From JBMNHG01 sp045627705 (GTDB lineage: Bacteria > Verrucomicrobiota > Kiritimatiellia > RFP12 > JBMNHG01), in the NCBI GenBank assembly GCA_045627705.1, contig JAZQOE010000109.1, positions 1-15,643 of the forward strand: a stretch of DNA of 15,643 nucleotides, written 5' to 3'. A model generated the notes under the pieces. The model saw only the letters and a list, made by a program, of their open reading frames with translations, did no database searches and was not told the origin of the DNA. Shown piece after piece: positions 1 to 7,224 of this stretch. How positions within the stretch are numbered: position 1 is the stretch's first letter; each line of letters opens with the position of its first letter. Both the position numbers and the translations under genes were made by a program.

Positions 1-80
1 TGGACGCGCCAGTGCCATCGCCCCTTGTGCGGATAGATGGTGCCTGGCAGTGACAGATTCGTGATCATTGGCCGCCTTTC

Positions 81-108
81 CGTGTCACCCGGGTGACAGG
101 GTGACACG
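81..108. repeat. GC-rich hairpin repeat, REP-like
   Basis: Arms CGTGTCACCC (81-90) and GGGTGACACG (99-108) are perfect reverse complements. The 8-base centre, GGGTGACA (91-98), is itself a second copy of the right-arm core, so 83-98 also forms a perfect 16-bp palindrome and two alternative hairpins compete. There is no T-run next to it, so it does not look like an intrinsic terminator. It lies 62 bases downstream of the tRNA 3' end on the minus strand. A REP-type repeat is the best guess; an operator is possible. The rest of 1-169 holds no gene I can support, although short open frames touch the left edge. Confidence 0.5.
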
Positions 109-169
109 CAGAAGCCAGCCGCAAGCGATGCAACCGACTTCACAAGCCGCCTATTTTCAATAACTTAAG

Positions 170-246
170 TGGTGCGCCTGGCGGGGGTCGAACCCGCAGC
201 CTTTAGCTCCGGAGGCTAACGCTCTGTCCAATTGAGCTACGGGCGC
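170..246 (-). tRNA. tRNA-Arg (anticodon CCG)
   Basis: The reverse complement folds into a complete 77-nt cloverleaf with encoded CCA (170-172). The anticodon stem is TTAGC/GCTAA with loop CTCCGGA, giving anticodon CCG, which reads arginine CGG codons. The D-stem is GCTC/GAGC, and the T-arm is GCGGG-TTCGACC-CCCGC. The acceptor stem GCGCCCG/CAGGCGC has one mismatch, C6 with A67; all other pairs are Watson-Crick. The gene stands alone with its own promoter, 61 bases after the end of the permease gene. Confidence 0.97.
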
Positions 247-266
247 AAAAACACGGAACACACGGA

Positions 267-295
267 ATATTAGCGGTTGCGACGGATATTTGCAA
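267..295 (-). promoter_or_regulatory. sigma70-like promoter of tRNA-Arg
   Basis: On the minus strand a -35 TTGCAA (290-295) and a -10 TAATAT (267-272) are separated by exactly 17 bases. The -10 ends 20 bases before the mature tRNA 5' end, a normal spacing for a tRNA leader. The stretch between -10 and tRNA contains a small tandem duplication, ACACGGAA(C/T) twice at 251-268 on the plus strand. Confidence 0.65.
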
Positions 296-307
296 GACGG
301 TTCGCCA

Positions 308-1624
308 TCAGTCTTCCTTGCGGCTGAAGGCGAAGGCGCCGAGCGTCGCGATCAAAAGCGGGACAAACAGCAGATTCCAGGCTATTGATTGGAGCAGTTC
401 ATCGGAGGAGATGCGTTCGCCCTCGGAAAGCAGTTCAAGCGGGTGAGGGTCTAGCAAGGGCTTGGCCGCAGTAGTCACCGCCATGGCGGTTTCCTGCGCG
501 ATACGGGCGCCAAAGGTCTCAGGCGGTTCATCCGGCTCGATCGCCTCTTCCATCGCGTATGCGCTGGCAAAGACCGAAAGGAGCAAGCCTGTTGCGCAGA
601 ACGCGGCCACCGGGAAGGTGAAAAGCATTCCGAATGTAACGCCCAGCGCGGCAAGCGCGGCGAGAATGGCAAGTTCGACCAAGAGCGCCCTGAAAAGATT
701 CCCCGCGAAACCGCCACACGGCTCGAGAAGCGCGATTCCCCGGCGCGGCTGGACAAGCAAGGAACCGGCATCGGGCATCGTAGGCGCGTATGTGAAGTCC
801 AATCGTATCGCAGTCGATCCAACGAGTTTCGACGCATCGATCGGCACGACGAACTCGCTGCTTGTAAAATCGTCGATATGGAACGAAACGCTGGATCCGT
901 TGTCGCCATCGAGCGCGCAATCGGCGGTGACCTCCTGCCTCGATATCTGGTCGGCCGTGAAATTCATCTTCATCCAAAGCGTCGCATTTTGCGGCAGCGG
1001 CCGTTCCAGCGTGAAATCCCATGGAATGGTTTCTCCCGCGGAAATCGCGCGGTAGCGTTCCGGCACCTGCTCGATGAACTTGCGAAGGGCGACCGCAGGA
1101 TCGATTTCTGGCGGGGGCGGATAATTCCTAAGCAACATTTCCGCCTCTTCGCGGACAGTCGGCATGATGGGCGCATGGCGCACGCGCGTGACAGCCCATG
1201 TCGCGGCGCCATGTCGATGCGAGCGTATCGCAAGGGAGGCATGCGTAACGGCCCCGGCCGCGACAAGCAATACGGCGTCGAGCAGGATGATCCCGAGCCA
1301 TTTGCCAAGCCAAAGTTCAATCGGACGAAGCGGTTTCACGCGCGTGAGCGCGAGGCGCTTCGAAGCCGCGTCGATGGAGACGGCTCCACACGAAGTCCAA
1401 AGCGTCGCCAGCGAAAGTATGCCTATCGCCGCGCCGAGCGCATAGCGCACGGCGACGCGTATGTCGCCATCGGGCGTGCCATCGCCATCGACAAGCAATG
1501 GCAGGCAGATCGTCGCGGCGCCAAGCAACGCCGCCAGCACTCCGACAAGCCTCGACCGCGTTGCCGCAAGGATCGTATGGTGCGCCACGGCGCCGATCCG
1601 ACGGATTGAAAAGGCGAAGCTCAT
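308..1624 (-). CDS. ABC-2-like multi-pass membrane permease
   Basis: Probably the membrane subunit of an ABC-2 type exporter, or a gliding/Nos-type permease; the substrate is unknown. Hydrophobic segments (numbered from the upstream TTG, subtract 7 for the ATG) lie at about residues 33-53, 68-90, 114-135, 316-344, 345-367 and 420-441. A large extracytoplasmic domain of about 180 residues (136-315) splits them. The cytoplasmic stretch SIDAASKRLALTRVKPLRP followed by a LGKWLG helix resembles the ABC-2 permease motif in which permease loops couple to the ATPase. The ATG at 1622-1624 is preferred; an in-frame TTG at 1643-1645, three bases after the tmk stop, would add seven residues (445 aa in all). 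Neither start has a strong ribosome binding site. It is the last gene of the ispF-cysS-tmk operon, and no ATPase partner lies in the window. The family assignment rests on topology and one motif. Confidence 0.7.
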   Translation of the reverse strand: MSFAFSIRRIGAVAHHTILAATRSRLVGVLAALLGAATICLPLLVDGDGTPDGDIRVAVRYALGAAIGILSLATLWTSCGAVSIDAASKRLALTRVKPLRPIELWLGKWLGIILLDAVLLVAAGAVTHASLAIRSHRHGAATWAVTRVRHAPIMPTVREEAEMLLRNYPPPPEIDPAVALRKFIEQVPERYRAISAGETIPWDFTLERPLPQNATLWMKMNFTADQISRQEVTADCALDGDNGSSVSFHIDDFTSSEFVVPIDASKLVGSTAIRLDFTYAPTMPDAGSLLVQPRRGIALLEPCGGFAGNLFRALLVELAILAALAALGVTFGMLFTFPVAAFCATGLLLSVFASAYAMEEAIEPDEPPETFGARIAQETAMAVTTAAKPLLDPHPLELLSEGERISSDELLQSIAWNLLFVPLLIATLGAFAFSRKED

Positions 1625-1648
1625 TGCAATCGTTTTACCCGCCAATCA

Positions 1649-2293
1649 CTATGCCAAACGCGCCGTGACAATGCGCCAGATTTCGTCGGATACTTCCTCG
1701 ACCGATCTTGCCGCATCGACAACCACGCAACGAGCAGGTTCCTCGGCCGCAAGCGAAAGATACCCCTCGCGCATGCGGGTGTGAAATTCGATGGCCTCGC
1801 GCTCGAAACGGTCGGGGCCTTCGGCATTCGCGGCGCTTCGGGCAACGAGCCGCTGCATTCCAACGCTAGTCGGGACATCAAGCACGAGCGTGAGATCGGG
1901 ATGGCGTCCGCCAGTCGCGAAATCGTTGAGCGTCTTGAGGGTGTCGATTGGGAGCCCGCGTCCAAATCCCTGATACGCGACCGTCGAATCCGTAAAACGG
2001 TCGCTCAACACGCACGAACCGTTCGCGAGCGCCGGCTCGATCACATTCTTCACGAGCTGCGCGCGGCTGGCGCAGAAGAGAATCGATTCCGCGCGTTCGC
2101 ATGGCGGTTCGCCTGCGGTGTCGTGCTGGAGGATTCCGCGAATACATTCGCCGAGTTTCGTTCCGCCTGGCTCGCGCGTGGTCACCACTGTGCGGCCAAG
2201 CGATTCAAGGCGCTCGGCAAGAAGCTTGATCTGCGTGGACTTGCCGCCGCCTTCGGGACCCTCGAAGGTGATGAAAATGCCTTTGGCGCACAT
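1649..2293 (-). CDS. tmk: thymidylate kinase
   Basis: Phosphorylates dTMP to dTDP with ATP, an essential cytosolic step of dTTP synthesis. The 214-residue length is usual for the family. Visible motifs: P-loop GPEGGGKST (12-20), the TREPGGT segment (39-45) that contacts dTMP, the DRF...TVAYQGFGRG segment (98-112), and an arginine-bearing LID region around residues 145-168. The ATG start has a weak purine-rich GAGAG upstream. It follows cysS after 36 bases and is followed almost directly by the permease gene, consistent with one transcript. Nothing is missing or truncated. Confidence 0.97.
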   Translation of the reverse strand: MCAKGIFITFEGPEGGGKSTQIKLLAERLESLGRTVVTTREPGGTKLGECIRGILQHDTAGEPPCERAESILFCASRAQLVKNVIEPALANGSCVLSDRFTDSTVAYQGFGRGLPIDTLKTLNDFATGGRHPDLTLVLDVPTSVGMQRLVARSAANAEGPDRFEREAIEFHTRMREGYLSLAAEEPARCVVVDAARSVEEVSDEIWRIVTARLA

Positions 2294-2329
2294 TGCGTGT
2301 AACTCTCGTTGATGCGTGTTGCGCCTTGA

Positions 2330-3742
2330 TCAGGCCTTGGGCGAAAGCTTCTGGCCTTCGCGGGAATCCTTGACGACCCAGCCCAGCGCGGCGATGGCGT
2401 CGCGCAGGCGGTCGGACTCCGCCCAGTTCTTGGCGGCACGCGCCGTGGCGCGTTCGTCGGCAAGCTTCTGGACCTCTTCGGGCACCTTGACCTCCGCCGC
2501 GCGGCGACCGAAGGAAATAACGCCGAGGCCGAGTTCAAAGGGACCATCGAGCAGCGCGAGTACCGCCGCAGCCGCCGCGGGGTCGAGTTCGCCCTTGTCA
2601 AGCGCGGCATTGCCGTCGCGCACCATCGTGAAGAGCGAGGCCAGCGCCTCTGGAACGTTCAGGTCGTCGGCAAGCGCGGCGCGGAGCGCGTCCTCCGCCT
2701 TCTTCGCCCAATCGGGAAGCGTGGATGCGGGCGCGGCACCGGCGGCGCGCTCGGCGAGACGCGCTGAAAACGCGTCGATACGGGCGAGCGCGGTACGGGC
2801 GGAATCAAGCGCGTCGAAGGTGAAGTTCAGGCTCTGGCGATAGTGGCAGTTGATCAGCACATAGCGGATCTCGCGTCCGTTCCAGCCCTTTTCGAGAAGG
2901 TCGCGGAGGGTAAAGAAGTTGCCGGCGGACTTCGACATCTTTTCGCCGTTTACGCGCAGGTGCGCGCAGTGGAGCCATGTGAGTGCGAAGGGCTTGCCGG
3001 TCGCGCCTTCTGATTGCGCGGTCTCGTTCGCATGGTGCGGGAAGAGGTTGTCGATGCCGCCAGTGTGGAGGTCGAAGGTCGTTCCGAGGTACTTCATCGA
3101 CATCGCGGAGCACTCGAGGTGCCAGCCTGGGCGGCCGCGTCCCCACGGGGAATCCCAGACGACATCGCCGTCTTCTTCGCTCCATGCCTTCCAAAGCGCG
3201 AAATCGCCGACAGACTCCTTCTCGTATTCGTCCTGCGAAACGCGCGCGCCGCCGCGCATGCCGGCGATGTCGATGTGCGCTGGATGTCCGTAGTTCGGGA
3301 ACTTCGAGACAGAGAAGTAAACGGACTTGTCATCGGACTGGTATGCGAGACCGCGCTCGAAGAGCTGTTGGATGAGGTCGATCATCTCGGGGATGTGGTC
3401 GGTCGCGGCGGGATAGACCTCGGCGGGCTGGATGTTCAGCGCCTTGAGGTCGGAGAAGAATGCCTCGATGTAGGGCCTCGTGTAGTCGCGCAGGGCGACG
3501 CCTGCGGCGCGTGAGTTGCGGATTGTCTTGTCATCGACGTCCGTCAGGTTCATCACCTGCCTGACGCGCCAGCCGCAGAGCTGGATCGCGCGGCGGAGGA
3601 TGTCCTCGAATACATACGCGCGGAAATTGCCGATGTGGGCGAAATTGTAAACTGTGGGGCCGCAGGTGTACATGCGGGCGCACTTGTCGTCGATTGGCTT
3701 GAAGTCAACCTTTTCGCGGGTCGCTGTATCGAAGAGTTTCAT
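2330..3742 (-). CDS. cysS: cysteinyl-tRNA synthetase
   Basis: Class I aminoacyl-tRNA synthetase that charges tRNA-Cys. The 470-residue length fits the bacterial enzyme. It has the CGPTVYNFAHIGN signature (27-39) with the HIGH-like HIGN at 36-39, and KMSKS at 268-272. All four zinc-site residues known from the E. coli enzyme (C28, C209, H234, E238) have counterparts here: C27, C211, H236 and E240, within HLECS and FPHHANE. The C-terminal helical anticodon-recognition region ends with the typical DRLRDAIAALGW(V)VKD stretch. The start ATG has an AGGA about ten bases upstream. The gene follows ispF by only 15 bases, so the two are almost certainly cotranscribed. Confidence 0.98.
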   Translation of the reverse strand: MKLFDTATREKVDFKPIDDKCARMYTCGPTVYNFAHIGNFRAYVFEDILRRAIQLCGWRVRQVMNLTDVDDKTIRNSRAAGVALRDYTRPYIEAFFSDLKALNIQPAEVYPAATDHIPEMIDLIQQLFERGLAYQSDDKSVYFSVSKFPNYGHPAHIDIAGMRGGARVSQDEYEKESVGDFALWKAWSEEDGDVVWDSPWGRGRPGWHLECSAMSMKYLGTTFDLHTGGIDNLFPHHANETAQSEGATGKPFALTWLHCAHLRVNGEKMSKSAGNFFTLRDLLEKGWNGREIRYVLINCHYRQSLNFTFDALDSARTALARIDAFSARLAERAAGAAPASTLPDWAKKAEDALRAALADDLNVPEALASLFTMVRDGNAALDKGELDPAAAAAVLALLDGPFELGLGVISFGRRAAEVKVPEEVQKLADERATARAAKNWAESDRLRDAIAALGWVVKDSREGQKLSPKA

Positions 3743-3757
3743 CGGGTTTTGTCCTGT

Positions 3758-4243
3758 CTAGTTGGAAGAAATCGTTGCGATTGCCATTGCGGAAATGCCC
3801 TCTCGGCGGCCAATTGCGCCCATGCCCTCGACCGTTGTGGCCTTGACGGACACACAGGATACGGGCACTCCCATCGCTGAGGCGAGGCGTTCGCGCATGG
3901 CGGGAATGTGCGGCGCGAGCTTTGGTGCCTCGGCGACGACCGTGACATCGGTGTTGACGATCGAAAAGCCGTTTGAGGCGAGACGCGCCACAACCGCGCG
4001 AAGGAGTTCGACGCTGTCGGCGTCTTTCCACTTTGGATCGCGATCGGGAAAATGTTGGCCGATATCGCCATCTGCTGCGGCGCCGAGAAGCGCGTCCATG
4101 AGCGCATGGGTAAGCACATCCGCGTCCGAATGGCCGAGCAGGCCAACGGAGTGCGGGATTTCGACGCCGCCGAGAATCAGGCGGCGGCCTTCGACGAGAC
4201 GATGCGCGTCGTAGCCGAGTCCAGTGCGAATCATGCGTGGCAT
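3758..4243 (-). CDS. ispF: 2-C-methyl-D-erythritol 2,4-cyclodiphosphate synthase
   Basis: Catalyses the fifth step of the non-mevalonate (MEP) isoprenoid pathway, cyclising CDP-methylerythritol phosphate and releasing CMP. At 161 residues it is the normal single-domain length, not an IspD-IspF fusion. Metal-binding residues are visible: D12 and H14 in GYDAH, and H46 in the THALMDALLGA helix. The GHSDADVLTHA segment (37-47) and the C-terminal VKATTVEGMGAIGRREG segment are family hallmarks. A second in-frame ATG at residue 4 (4232-4234) would give an N-terminus closer to the family norm; no clear Shine-Dalgarno favours either. This is the first gene of the ispF-cysS-tmk-permease operon. A tandem heptamer tract lies 15 bases upstream. 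Confidence 0.97.
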   Translation of the reverse strand: MPRMIRTGLGYDAHRLVEGRRLILGGVEIPHSVGLLGHSDADVLTHALMDALLGAAADGDIGQHFPDRDPKWKDADSVELLRAVVARLASNGFSIVNTDVTVVAEAPKLAPHIPAMRERLASAMGVPVSCVSVKATTVEGMGAIGRREGISAMAIATISSN

Positions 4244-4258
4244 GATAGCATGTTTGGC

Positions 4259-4286
4259 AGGTAAGAGGTAAGAGATAAAAGGTAAA
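4259..4286. repeat. four tandem 7-bp repeats upstream of ispF
   Basis: On the plus strand the units are AGGTAAG, AGGTAAG, AGATAAA and AGGTAAA, followed by AAGG. On the coding strand of ispF this is a pyrimidine-rich tract ending 15 bases before the start codon, inside the presumed 5' leader. Such short tandem repeats can change copy number by slippage; whether that matters here is unknown. Confidence 0.75.
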
Positions 4287-4324
4287 AAGGCATGAGTCTA
4301 GGCCGCAGGGGCGAGCTGGCGGGC

Positions 4325-4353
4325 AAGATATCATCAACATCAATCACAGTGAA
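4325..4353 (-). promoter_or_regulatory. candidate promoter of the ispF operon
   Basis: On the minus strand, TTCACT (4348-4353) and TATCTT (4325-4330) are separated by 17 bases, between the upstream terminator and ispF. This predicts a leader of about 75 bases that contains the heptamer tract. The -35 matches consensus at four of six positions only, so the call is tentative. The same -10 hexamer TATCTT recurs in two other candidate promoters of this window. Confidence 0.4.
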
Positions 4354-4402
4354 AAATCGCGGGGCGGCAGCGAGTGTTTCCCCGCAGCCGCCCCACTTTT
4401 TT
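4352..4402 (-). terminator. intrinsic terminator after the GH71-FGE gene, possibly bidirectional
   Basis: GGGGCGGC (4361-4368) pairs with GCCGCCCC (4387-4394), an 8-bp GC stem. After one mismatch it extends by two more pairs, with a loop of about 12 bases. On the minus strand the stem is followed after four bases by a run of five T (plus-strand AAAAA at 4352-4356), placing it about 25 bases past the stop of the 4420-7026 gene. On the plus strand the stem is followed by T6 (4397-4402), so it could also stop opposing transcription. Confidence 0.75.
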
Positions 4403-4419
4403 CTGCGCACACAACCTGA

Positions 4420-7026
4420 TTAGCGCGCGATGCGGAAACCGATGTAGATGTATCCGGGATAACCGGGCGAGTTGAACTCGCGGTCGCAGCTGCGCGGCGT
4501 GCCGTAGTAGCCGAAGGTGCCGCCACGGATTGCGCGGTACATCACACGCCCACAAGCCGGCGGGCGCTGATCAACCGGGTTGAGACCACCTGGAATGGTG
4601 TCGGGATGGTAGCTGTCGGCAAGCCACTCGCAGACATTGCCGCCCATGTCCATCACGCCATCGCGCGAGCAGTCGAAGGGATAGCTGCCGACAATTGCCG
4701 TGCGGTCGTCGAACTGCGGACGGAGCAGCCCTTCCGACGGATTGGCCTCTTCCTTGGGAGCGGCATTGCAGATTTCGCGGGTCGGGAGTTCCTCGCCCCA
4801 GGGATAGGTGCGGTTCTCGCCGCGACCGGTTGCGACGTATTCCCATTCTGCCTCGGTGGGAAGACGGTAGCCATTCGCCCCTTCGATGACAGCCATGCCG
4901 TTCGCCTCGTCGTAAACGGGATTGAGCCCTTCCTTCTTGGAGAGCCAGTTGCAGTAGCCGGCGGCATCGAACCAGTTGACATAGATCACGGGCTCGTCGT
5001 CGCGCCACGAAAGCGCAGTGCGGAGGGCGCGGTGCTCGGGCTTGAACTCCTCGAACTGGCGGTTGGTGATTTCGTATTTGCCGATCTGGAAGGGCGAAAG
5101 CTCGACCTCGCGGGCGGGGCCTTCGTCAAACTCCGCGGCCTTCGCGGCCATCGTGAACTTGCCTCCTGGGATGTCGATCATCTCGGGCTTGGTATCCTTG
5201 ACCTTGCCGTCAAACTTTGCGACTTCGTTGCGGACAAGCGAAAGCGACTTGATGGTGATGCCGTCGTCCCAGTCGGAGAAGTCGAGCTTGCGCTGCGATT
5301 CGTCGCGGGTGTCGAGTTCCTTGGCGATGACGATCTTCGATGCGCCGTCAAGCACGGACCAGAGGAAGCAGAGCTCCTTCTCCTCGCCGCCGGTCGGAGG
5401 GAGGTAGAGGGGCATCAGGTGGCGGATCCCATTGCCTGTCAACCAAGGCATCTCGACGTAGAACGTAAGGCGCGTGTCCTCGTCCGCGCTGTTCGCGTAG
5501 CGGACGCGGAAAGAGTATGAACCAGGCTGGAAGCCGGCTGGAAGGTCCCACTCTGTCACGCCGTCGTTGTTGAAGGTGACGGCGGGATCACCGGCGACAG
5601 CGCACTGCGCCCAGGAGCGGTGGATGCCGTCGTACTCGAAGCAGTATGAATTGCGGACCGTTTCCTTGGCGACAATCTGGCGGCGGCCAACGGTCGAAAG
5701 TACGGTCTTTCCATCGCGTGTGATGGTGAATTCGGGCGTCGCGCCTGGAACCATCGGGGCTTCGAGAGAGTGGAATCCAGCGGGGAAGTCCTTGGTGACA
5801 ACCTGATCGCCCTGGCGGATCGAGAATGTCGCGGGAGCGGTCAGCATCGCGGAACCATATACATAGTCGCGGACATCGTCATGGATCTGCATGTAGCGGT
5901 CGCGGCCGTCCTGCCAATCCGCGGAATCAGCGGTGCGGACTATGCGAGAGAGCGCCTTCGGACGCGTGCGGTAGGCGGAGTAGATCTTATCCTGCGTAAT
6001 GGCGGGATAGATTCCGCGGGACTTGTACGCTGCGCCGAAATAGGCGGTTAGGTCGAGAAACGATTCATCGCGGGCGCCCCATGCGCGGTTTGCGAGATCG
6101 TTCGGAAGCATGTTGCCGGTCCAGCCATTGAGCGAAATGCCGGAATCCTCGGCATTGTCGTTCCAGGTCACGATTTCAACGAGTTCCGGCTGGTCGGCGA
6201 TGATCGTGCGCCACTGCTCGGCGTAGCCCTGCATGCCGCGATGGTCGCGCAGGTTGGCGGAATTGTACGAAGGCGCGGGACCGGCGATGAAGAGCTTGTT
6301 GTTCTTCATGGCGACGAAACGGCCGTTCGAGAGATTCTTGCACAATTCCTTGTCGGTATTGTCGCAACCAAAGAAGAAGACACCATCGCAGACAAACGCG
6401 GGATTGTCGTAGATGTCGCTCTGGAGGAAGTCTGGCGTCGCATACTGCGCATAGCCCGTGCAGACGTACTGCGGAACGATCAGGAAGTCCTGCATTCCAG
6501 CGTCATCGAGGGCCTTGCGAAGAGCGGGATACTTGTCGTATGAGCGCGTGCCGCCATTCCAACCGGAGATGAGGGGGCGTCCGCCGAAGTGGAACTGGTT
6601 CGGGTGGTCGTGGAAGTGGACGCCCATGTCATAATGGTGGTCCCAGGTGATTTCGCCGATGCCGCCATCCGGGGAGAAGAAGAACTTGAAGCCTGTGCCC
6701 ATGTCCTTCGCGGTATCGTAGATCGTCTGGGCGGCGTTGGCGTAACCGCCGTTGGGGACGAGATTGCCATCCGCGTCTGCGCCCTTCCACTGTCCGCAGT
6801 TCAACGCCCAGCCATCGAGTCCGTAGAGCTGCGCTATGGAGATTTCCTTGCGGGCGGAAGCGCTGCTTGGGAAGAAGCAGGTCATATAGTGGGCGAAGAC
6901 ACTGCGTATGCCTTCGGGTTCGGCTGCTGGTTCATCGGCGAAGGCCGTAACTGTGGCGGCTGCCAGCCCGGCGGACAACGCCAGAGCCACGCCCTTTGAA
7001 ACGAACGGAGATGCGATACCTTTCAT
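4420..7026 (-). CDS. secreted GH71-like glycoside hydrolase fused to an FGE/SUMF1-like domain
   Basis: Predicted secreted 868-residue protein. Residues 1-30 are a signal peptide with likely cleavage after AFA (30/31). Residues about 40-430 resemble GH71 (alpha-1,3-glucanase) proteins: VFAHYMTC near 43, the GLDGWALNCGQW beta-strand (69-80), FFFSPD (115-120) and VTWNDNAEDSG (286-296). Residues about 430-600 look like a beta-rich linker or carbohydrate-binding region. Residues about 615-868 are the formylglycine-generating-enzyme/sulfatase-modifying-factor fold: PGGKFTM, YEITNRQFEEF, PVIYVNWFDAAGYCNWLS, YRLPTEAEWEY, GNVCEWLAD, RAIRGGTF and GFRIAR. The two active-site cysteines of true FGE, expected two and seven residues after RGGTF, are absent; C847 lies at +9. 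The C-terminal domain is therefore probably a binding or structural module. The gene is monocistronic, with its own promoter, leader hairpin and terminator. Substrate and catalytic residues are not determined. Confidence 0.85.
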   Translation of the reverse strand: MKGIASPFVSKGVALALSAGLAAATVTAFADEPAAEPEGIRSVFAHYMTCFFPSSASARKEISIAQLYGLDGWALNCGQWKGADADGNLVPNGGYANAAQTIYDTAKDMGTGFKFFFSPDGGIGEITWDHHYDMGVHFHDHPNQFHFGGRPLISGWNGGTRSYDKYPALRKALDDAGMQDFLIVPQYVCTGYAQYATPDFLQSDIYDNPAFVCDGVFFFGCDNTDKELCKNLSNGRFVAMKNNKLFIAGPAPSYNSANLRDHRGMQGYAEQWRTIIADQPELVEIVTWNDNAEDSGISLNGWTGNMLPNDLANRAWGARDESFLDLTAYFGAAYKSRGIYPAITQDKIYSAYRTRPKALSRIVRTADSADWQDGRDRYMQIHDDVRDYVYGSAMLTAPATFSIRQGDQVVTKDFPAGFHSLEAPMVPGATPEFTITRDGKTVLSTVGRRQIVAKETVRNSYCFEYDGIHRSWAQCAVAGDPAVTFNNDGVTEWDLPAGFQPGSYSFRVRYANSADEDTRLTFYVEMPWLTGNGIRHLMPLYLPPTGGEEKELCFLWSVLDGASKIVIAKELDTRDESQRKLDFSDWDDGITIKSLSLVRNEVAKFDGKVKDTKPEMIDIPGGKFTMAAKAAEFDEGPAREVELSPFQIGKYEITNRQFEEFKPEHRALRTALSWRDDEPVIYVNWFDAAGYCNWLSKKEGLNPVYDEANGMAVIEGANGYRLPTEAEWEYVATGRGENRTYPWGEELPTREICNAAPKEEANPSEGLLRPQFDDRTAIVGSYPFDCSRDGVMDMGGNVCEWLADSYHPDTIPGGLNPVDQRPPACGRVMYRAIRGGTFGYYGTPRSCDREFNSPGYPGYIYIGFRIAR

Positions 7027-7044
7027 TTTTTTTATGCCCTGATA

Positions 7045-7061
7045 CCGTTGTGCGACAACGG
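7045..7061 (-). promoter_or_regulatory. perfect leader hairpin before the GH71-FGE gene
   Basis: CCGTTGT-GCG-ACAACGG on the plus strand forms a 7-bp perfect stem with a 3-base loop. It lies 18 bases upstream of the start codon, between the predicted transcription start and the AGGG ribosome-binding sequence. It could be an mRNA-stabilising 5' hairpin or a protein-binding operator. There is no T-run suited to attenuation beyond the A-rich stretch next to the start codon. Confidence 0.45.
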
Positions 7062-7101
7062 AGCATACCTTTCTCCGGCTAGCGCTGTATCAGTGTCTCG
7101 C

Positions 7102-7131
7102 AAGATATCACAAGCCCTTGAGCATGGTCAA
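7102..7131 (-). promoter_or_regulatory. sigma70-like promoter of the GH71-FGE gene
   Basis: On the minus strand, TTGACC (7126-7131) and TATCTT (7102-7107) are 18 bases apart. The predicted start of transcription is near 7095, giving a leader of about 70 bases that contains the hairpin at 7045-7061. The match to consensus is five of six for -35 and four of six for -10. Confidence 0.6.
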
Positions 7132-7159
7132 CCAACATCGCCCTTCATCCCCGAATCTG

Positions 7160-7182
7160 CTTAAAGGGACAGACTATTTAAG
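7160..7182. repeat. 23-bp palindromic repeat, copy 1
   Basis: The arms CTTAAA (7160-7165) and TTTAAG (7177-7182) are perfect reverse complements around an 11-base centre; the core reads AAAGGGACAGACTATTT. An identical 23-base copy lies at 15429-15451, next to a transposase gene. This copy sits between the prmC stop and the promoter of the GH71-FGE gene. The identity ends exactly at the outer ends of the arms. It is probably a non-autonomous REP-like element moved by a RAYT-type transposase. Confidence 0.75.
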
Positions 7183-7224
7183 AATAGCAAAGGCATATAG
7201 TTATGAAGATTAACGTGTTATAGG

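Noticed and set aside
1..80. End of a protein gene running in from the left edge
   Set aside because: All three plus-strand frames meet a stop within about 65 bases and the short translations are not recognisable, so no gene can be supported.
878..1609. 243-codon plus-strand frame opposite the permease gene
   Set aside because: The translation is very rich in Arg, Gly and Ala without any motif, typical of a shadow frame, while the minus strand shows clear membrane segments.
4606..5520. 304-codon plus-strand open frame opposite the GH71-FGE gene
   Set aside because: It lies fully inside a well-supported gene in the opposite orientation, has no recognisable motif, and is explained by codon bias.
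7160..7182. Repeat copy 1 as a transcription terminator of prmC
   Set aside because: The stem is only six A/T-rich base pairs and no T-run follows it. The identical copy beside the transposase gene argues for a mobile repeat.
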